DNA of 64,000 nt from Methanolinea mesophila (GTDB lineage Archaea > Halobacteriota > Methanomicrobia > Methanomicrobiales > Methanospirillaceae), in the NCBI RefSeq assembly GCF_017873855.1, contig NZ_JAGGKR010000001.1:62001-126000 (forward strand), written 5' to 3'. Position 1 is the stretch's first letter. Each line of letters starts with the position of its first letter. The translations under genes and the position numbers were made by a program. This document shows positions 62,420 through 64,000 of this stretch, piece after piece. The notes beneath the pieces are model-generated. The model was given only the letters and a program-made list of their open reading frames with translations. It ran no database searches and was not told the origin of the DNA.

Positions 62420-63129
62420 GCGACACCATGCTCCATGAGAAACCCTTTATGCTGCACGACGGGTATCTTCTGCGCTGAGTACAGGGGGAGGGATTCGGTA
62501 AGACCGGGGAACGGAGCGCGGGGTGGGAACCTGGTCTGGGCAACGACGTGGGAATAGATCTCCATTACCGCGGCCATCGCCGCTATTTCACCGTAAAAGA
62601 TCCTCATCTCGCTCCGTTCGAAGATCGTCCTCGAGACCTCGATATAATCTGCCGAACGATTCTTCAGGGTTAATTCAAGCACTCCCTCGCGATGCCTGTC
62701 GGGTGCAGGCGGCGAGCCGCCGACCCTGCTGTAATACCATCGGGTGATAATCCCGGCGTTCGGAGTCCCGTACAGGGAAAATTTCACGGGTGCGAACGAG
62801 AAAAGGTCCAGGATATCGTAATCTCCCTCGGCCCCCAGAAACACCCCAATCTCCACCGGGAAGGTGAGATAGACCTTCCGTTCGGTCCCCGGACGCAATA
62901 CTATCGCAGGAAAGGCGATCTCAAGGTGCTTGCAGAGCGGCACGGGGAGGTTGATCGGCTCGACGGGATTGATGAGCAGTGATTTCTCGTCGTTTCCCAG
63001 GATCTTCTCCACCCGGCTCTCTCCTATCATCCTCCGGTAGGTCGTTGTTCCCTCGTGCGGTCCCGCCGAGATCGTGATGAGATCGTTCCGGTATTCATAA
63101 GGCAGTGGGTGGACCCCGTACACACCCAA
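62416..63129 (-). CDS. DUF432 family protein
   Basis: This 237-residue soluble protein matches the archaeal DUF432 family (LCKHLEIAFPAIVLRPGTER, YLTFPVEIGVFLGAEGDYDI, then FAPVKFSLYGTPNAGIITRW). The family is recurrently coupled to MscS channels, here through an ATGA overlap, and is presumed to modulate or sense for them. It has no signal peptide. Its biochemical function is unknown. Confidence 0.8.
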   Translation of the reverse strand: MGVYGVHPLPYEYRNDLITISAGPHEGTTTYRRMIGESRVEKILGNDEKSLLINPVEPINLPVPLCKHLEIAFPAIVLRPGTERKVYLTFPVEIGVFLGAEGDYDILDLFSFAPVKFSLYGTPNAGIITRWYYSRVGGSPPAPDRHREGVLELTLKNRSADYIEVSRTIFERSEMRIFYGEIAAMAAVMEIYSHVVAQTRFPPRAPFPGLTESLPLYSAQKIPVVQHKGFLMEHGVA

Positions 63130-63182
63130 AGGTGACCGGTGGATAAAATAAAGGTGCTGATACCCTGTCGACCGCGATCCGG

Positions 63183-64000
63183 CTATTCACGGCGCGGTCC
63201 CGGCATACCTTCCCCGGGTCCGGCGTTCCGCATCGCCGAGAACAGGGTTCCGATGAAACAGAAGGCGGCCCCGATCACCATGATAACGCTTATGGATCCC
63301 GCGAGGAGGGTCGGGTCCGCTTTTGTGACCGGGCCGGTATACCCGGCGAGGAGGAGCTGGTATGCGAGCAGGATGCTGGAGAGAGATACTCCCAGGGTCA
63401 TCCCCAGGTTCCTGATGGTCGCAGAGAGGCTCGATGCGATCCCGAGCTGTTCCTTGGGGAGCGCCCGCATTATCTCGGTATTGTTGGGGCTCTGGAAGAG
63501 CGCACTTCCGATCGATAACGGTACGAAGGTGAGCACGATGGTCCCGAGGTCCATCGTGAGCGCCCCGTAACCCAGGAGGAGCATCGATATCCCGCAGAGG
63601 AAGATTCCCGCAGCCGCGGTGAACCTGTACTGATAGCGGTCATAGAGCCATCCGCTCACCGGAGAGGCGATGATCATGATGATCGGTGCGATCAGGAACA
63701 CGAGCCCCACCTGCGAAGGCTGCAGGCCCATGACCCCTTCGAAATAGAACGGTCCGACGAGGTTCACCATAAAAAACGCGATGAAGAGCAGTATCATCGC
63801 GATGCTCGGCAGGGTGAACAACCTGTTCCTGAATATGGAGAGGTCGAGGAGGGGATCCTTCTGCCGTCTCTCGTTCGCAAAGAACACCCCGAACGAGACG
63901 AGGAAAAGGATCAGGTACCCGATGGCTGCCGGGGTAATGCCCGTCCCTCCTGCAAGCTCTCCCATGAAGAGGATAATGGCGACCATGAACAGGATCATGG
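63183..64000 (-). CDS. MFS transporter, C-terminal part (partial)
   Basis: The visible 271 or more residues cover the last eight or so helices of a DHA2-type exporter, from near FFANERRQKDPLLDLSIFRN (a characteristic cytoplasmic loop) to the C-terminus. PNNTEIMRALPKEQLGIASS is the conserved loop of the second half. The frame is open to the right edge, so the N-terminal half lies outside. It resembles the MFS gene at 43779 in domain pattern. Confidence 0.88.
   Translation of the reverse strand, partial: MILFMVAIILFMGELAGGTGITPAAIGYLILFLVSFGVFFANERRQKDPLLDLSIFRNRLFTLPSIAMILLFIAFFMVNLVGPFYFEGVMGLQPSQVGLVFLIAPIIMIIASPVSGWLYDRYQYRFTAAAGIFLCGISMLLLGYGALTMDLGTIVLTFVPLSIGSALFQSPNNTEIMRALPKEQLGIASSLSATIRNLGMTLGVSLSSILLAYQLLLAGYTGPVTKADPTLLAGSISVIMVIGAAFCFIGTLFSAMRNAGPGEGMPGPRRE

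Overview
The window reads as a chromosomal segment of a methanogenic archaeon, probably of the order Methanomicrobiales. The reasons are two A-type ATP synthase operons in the archaeal gene order, an Ech-type membrane hydrogenase module, archaeal TATA boxes close to start codons, and methanogen families such as DUF2115, MEDS/PAS sensors with a stub in place of a kinase domain, and PEGA proteins. The taxonomic placement is inferred from gene content only.

Layout. 1-2.3 kb holds the first two genes (echA, partial echB) of an Ech-type proton- or sodium-pumping hydrogenase, running off the left edge. 3.1-11.9 kb holds a first complete A1AO ATP synthase operon (small ORF-H-I-K-E-C-F-A-B-D, minus strand) with an ordinary 72-residue, one-hairpin proteolipid. 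After a tandem universal stress protein gene on the plus strand, 13.0-22.8 kb holds a second complete A1AO operon (H-I-K-E-C-F-A-B-D plus a small AhaG-like membrane protein), also on the minus strand. This second machine differs: its proteolipid is one 481-residue chain of six fused hairpins, five of which keep the ion-binding Glu; its subunit C carries an extra N-terminal membrane anchor; and its genes overlap almost throughout. The first operon instead has a terminator-like hairpin and a new TATA box between atpI and atpK. This pair is the most interesting content of the window.

23.6-25.1 kb has no convincing protein gene but shows a TATA box followed by strong hairpins. 25.1-31.3 kb carries a DUF5591 (ArcS-like) protein, a large TPR protein, a DUF1249 protein, an ECF-S-like membrane protein, a broken mntP gene and a PrpE-type acyl-CoA synthetase. 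31.4-36.8 kb carries TspO, then a HyuA-like ATPase translationally coupled to a histone-deacetylase-fold amidohydrolase, followed by a fused AguB-AguA protein predicted to convert agmatine to putrescine; a polyamine role for the group is inferred.

37-43.7 kb is a regulatory and repair stretch: a coiled-coil protein, DNA polymerase IV, MEDS-PAS and PAS-PAS sensors, a secreted protein and a TPR protein. 43.8-51.2 kb is mostly transport: an MFS exporter, an AIM24-like protein, tandem TrkH potassium channels, a methyltransferase and a TauE/SafE exporter. 51.5-53.1 kb is a moeB-moaD-moaE molybdopterin cluster. The rest holds a beta-lactamase-fold hydrolase, a fasciclin protein, a lipoprotein, an acetyltransferase, a PEGA protein, PsiE, a broken SnoaL-like gene, DUF2115, small membrane proteins, an MscS-DUF432 pair and a partial MFS transporter. 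No tRNA, rRNA, CRISPR array or intact insertion sequence was recognised.
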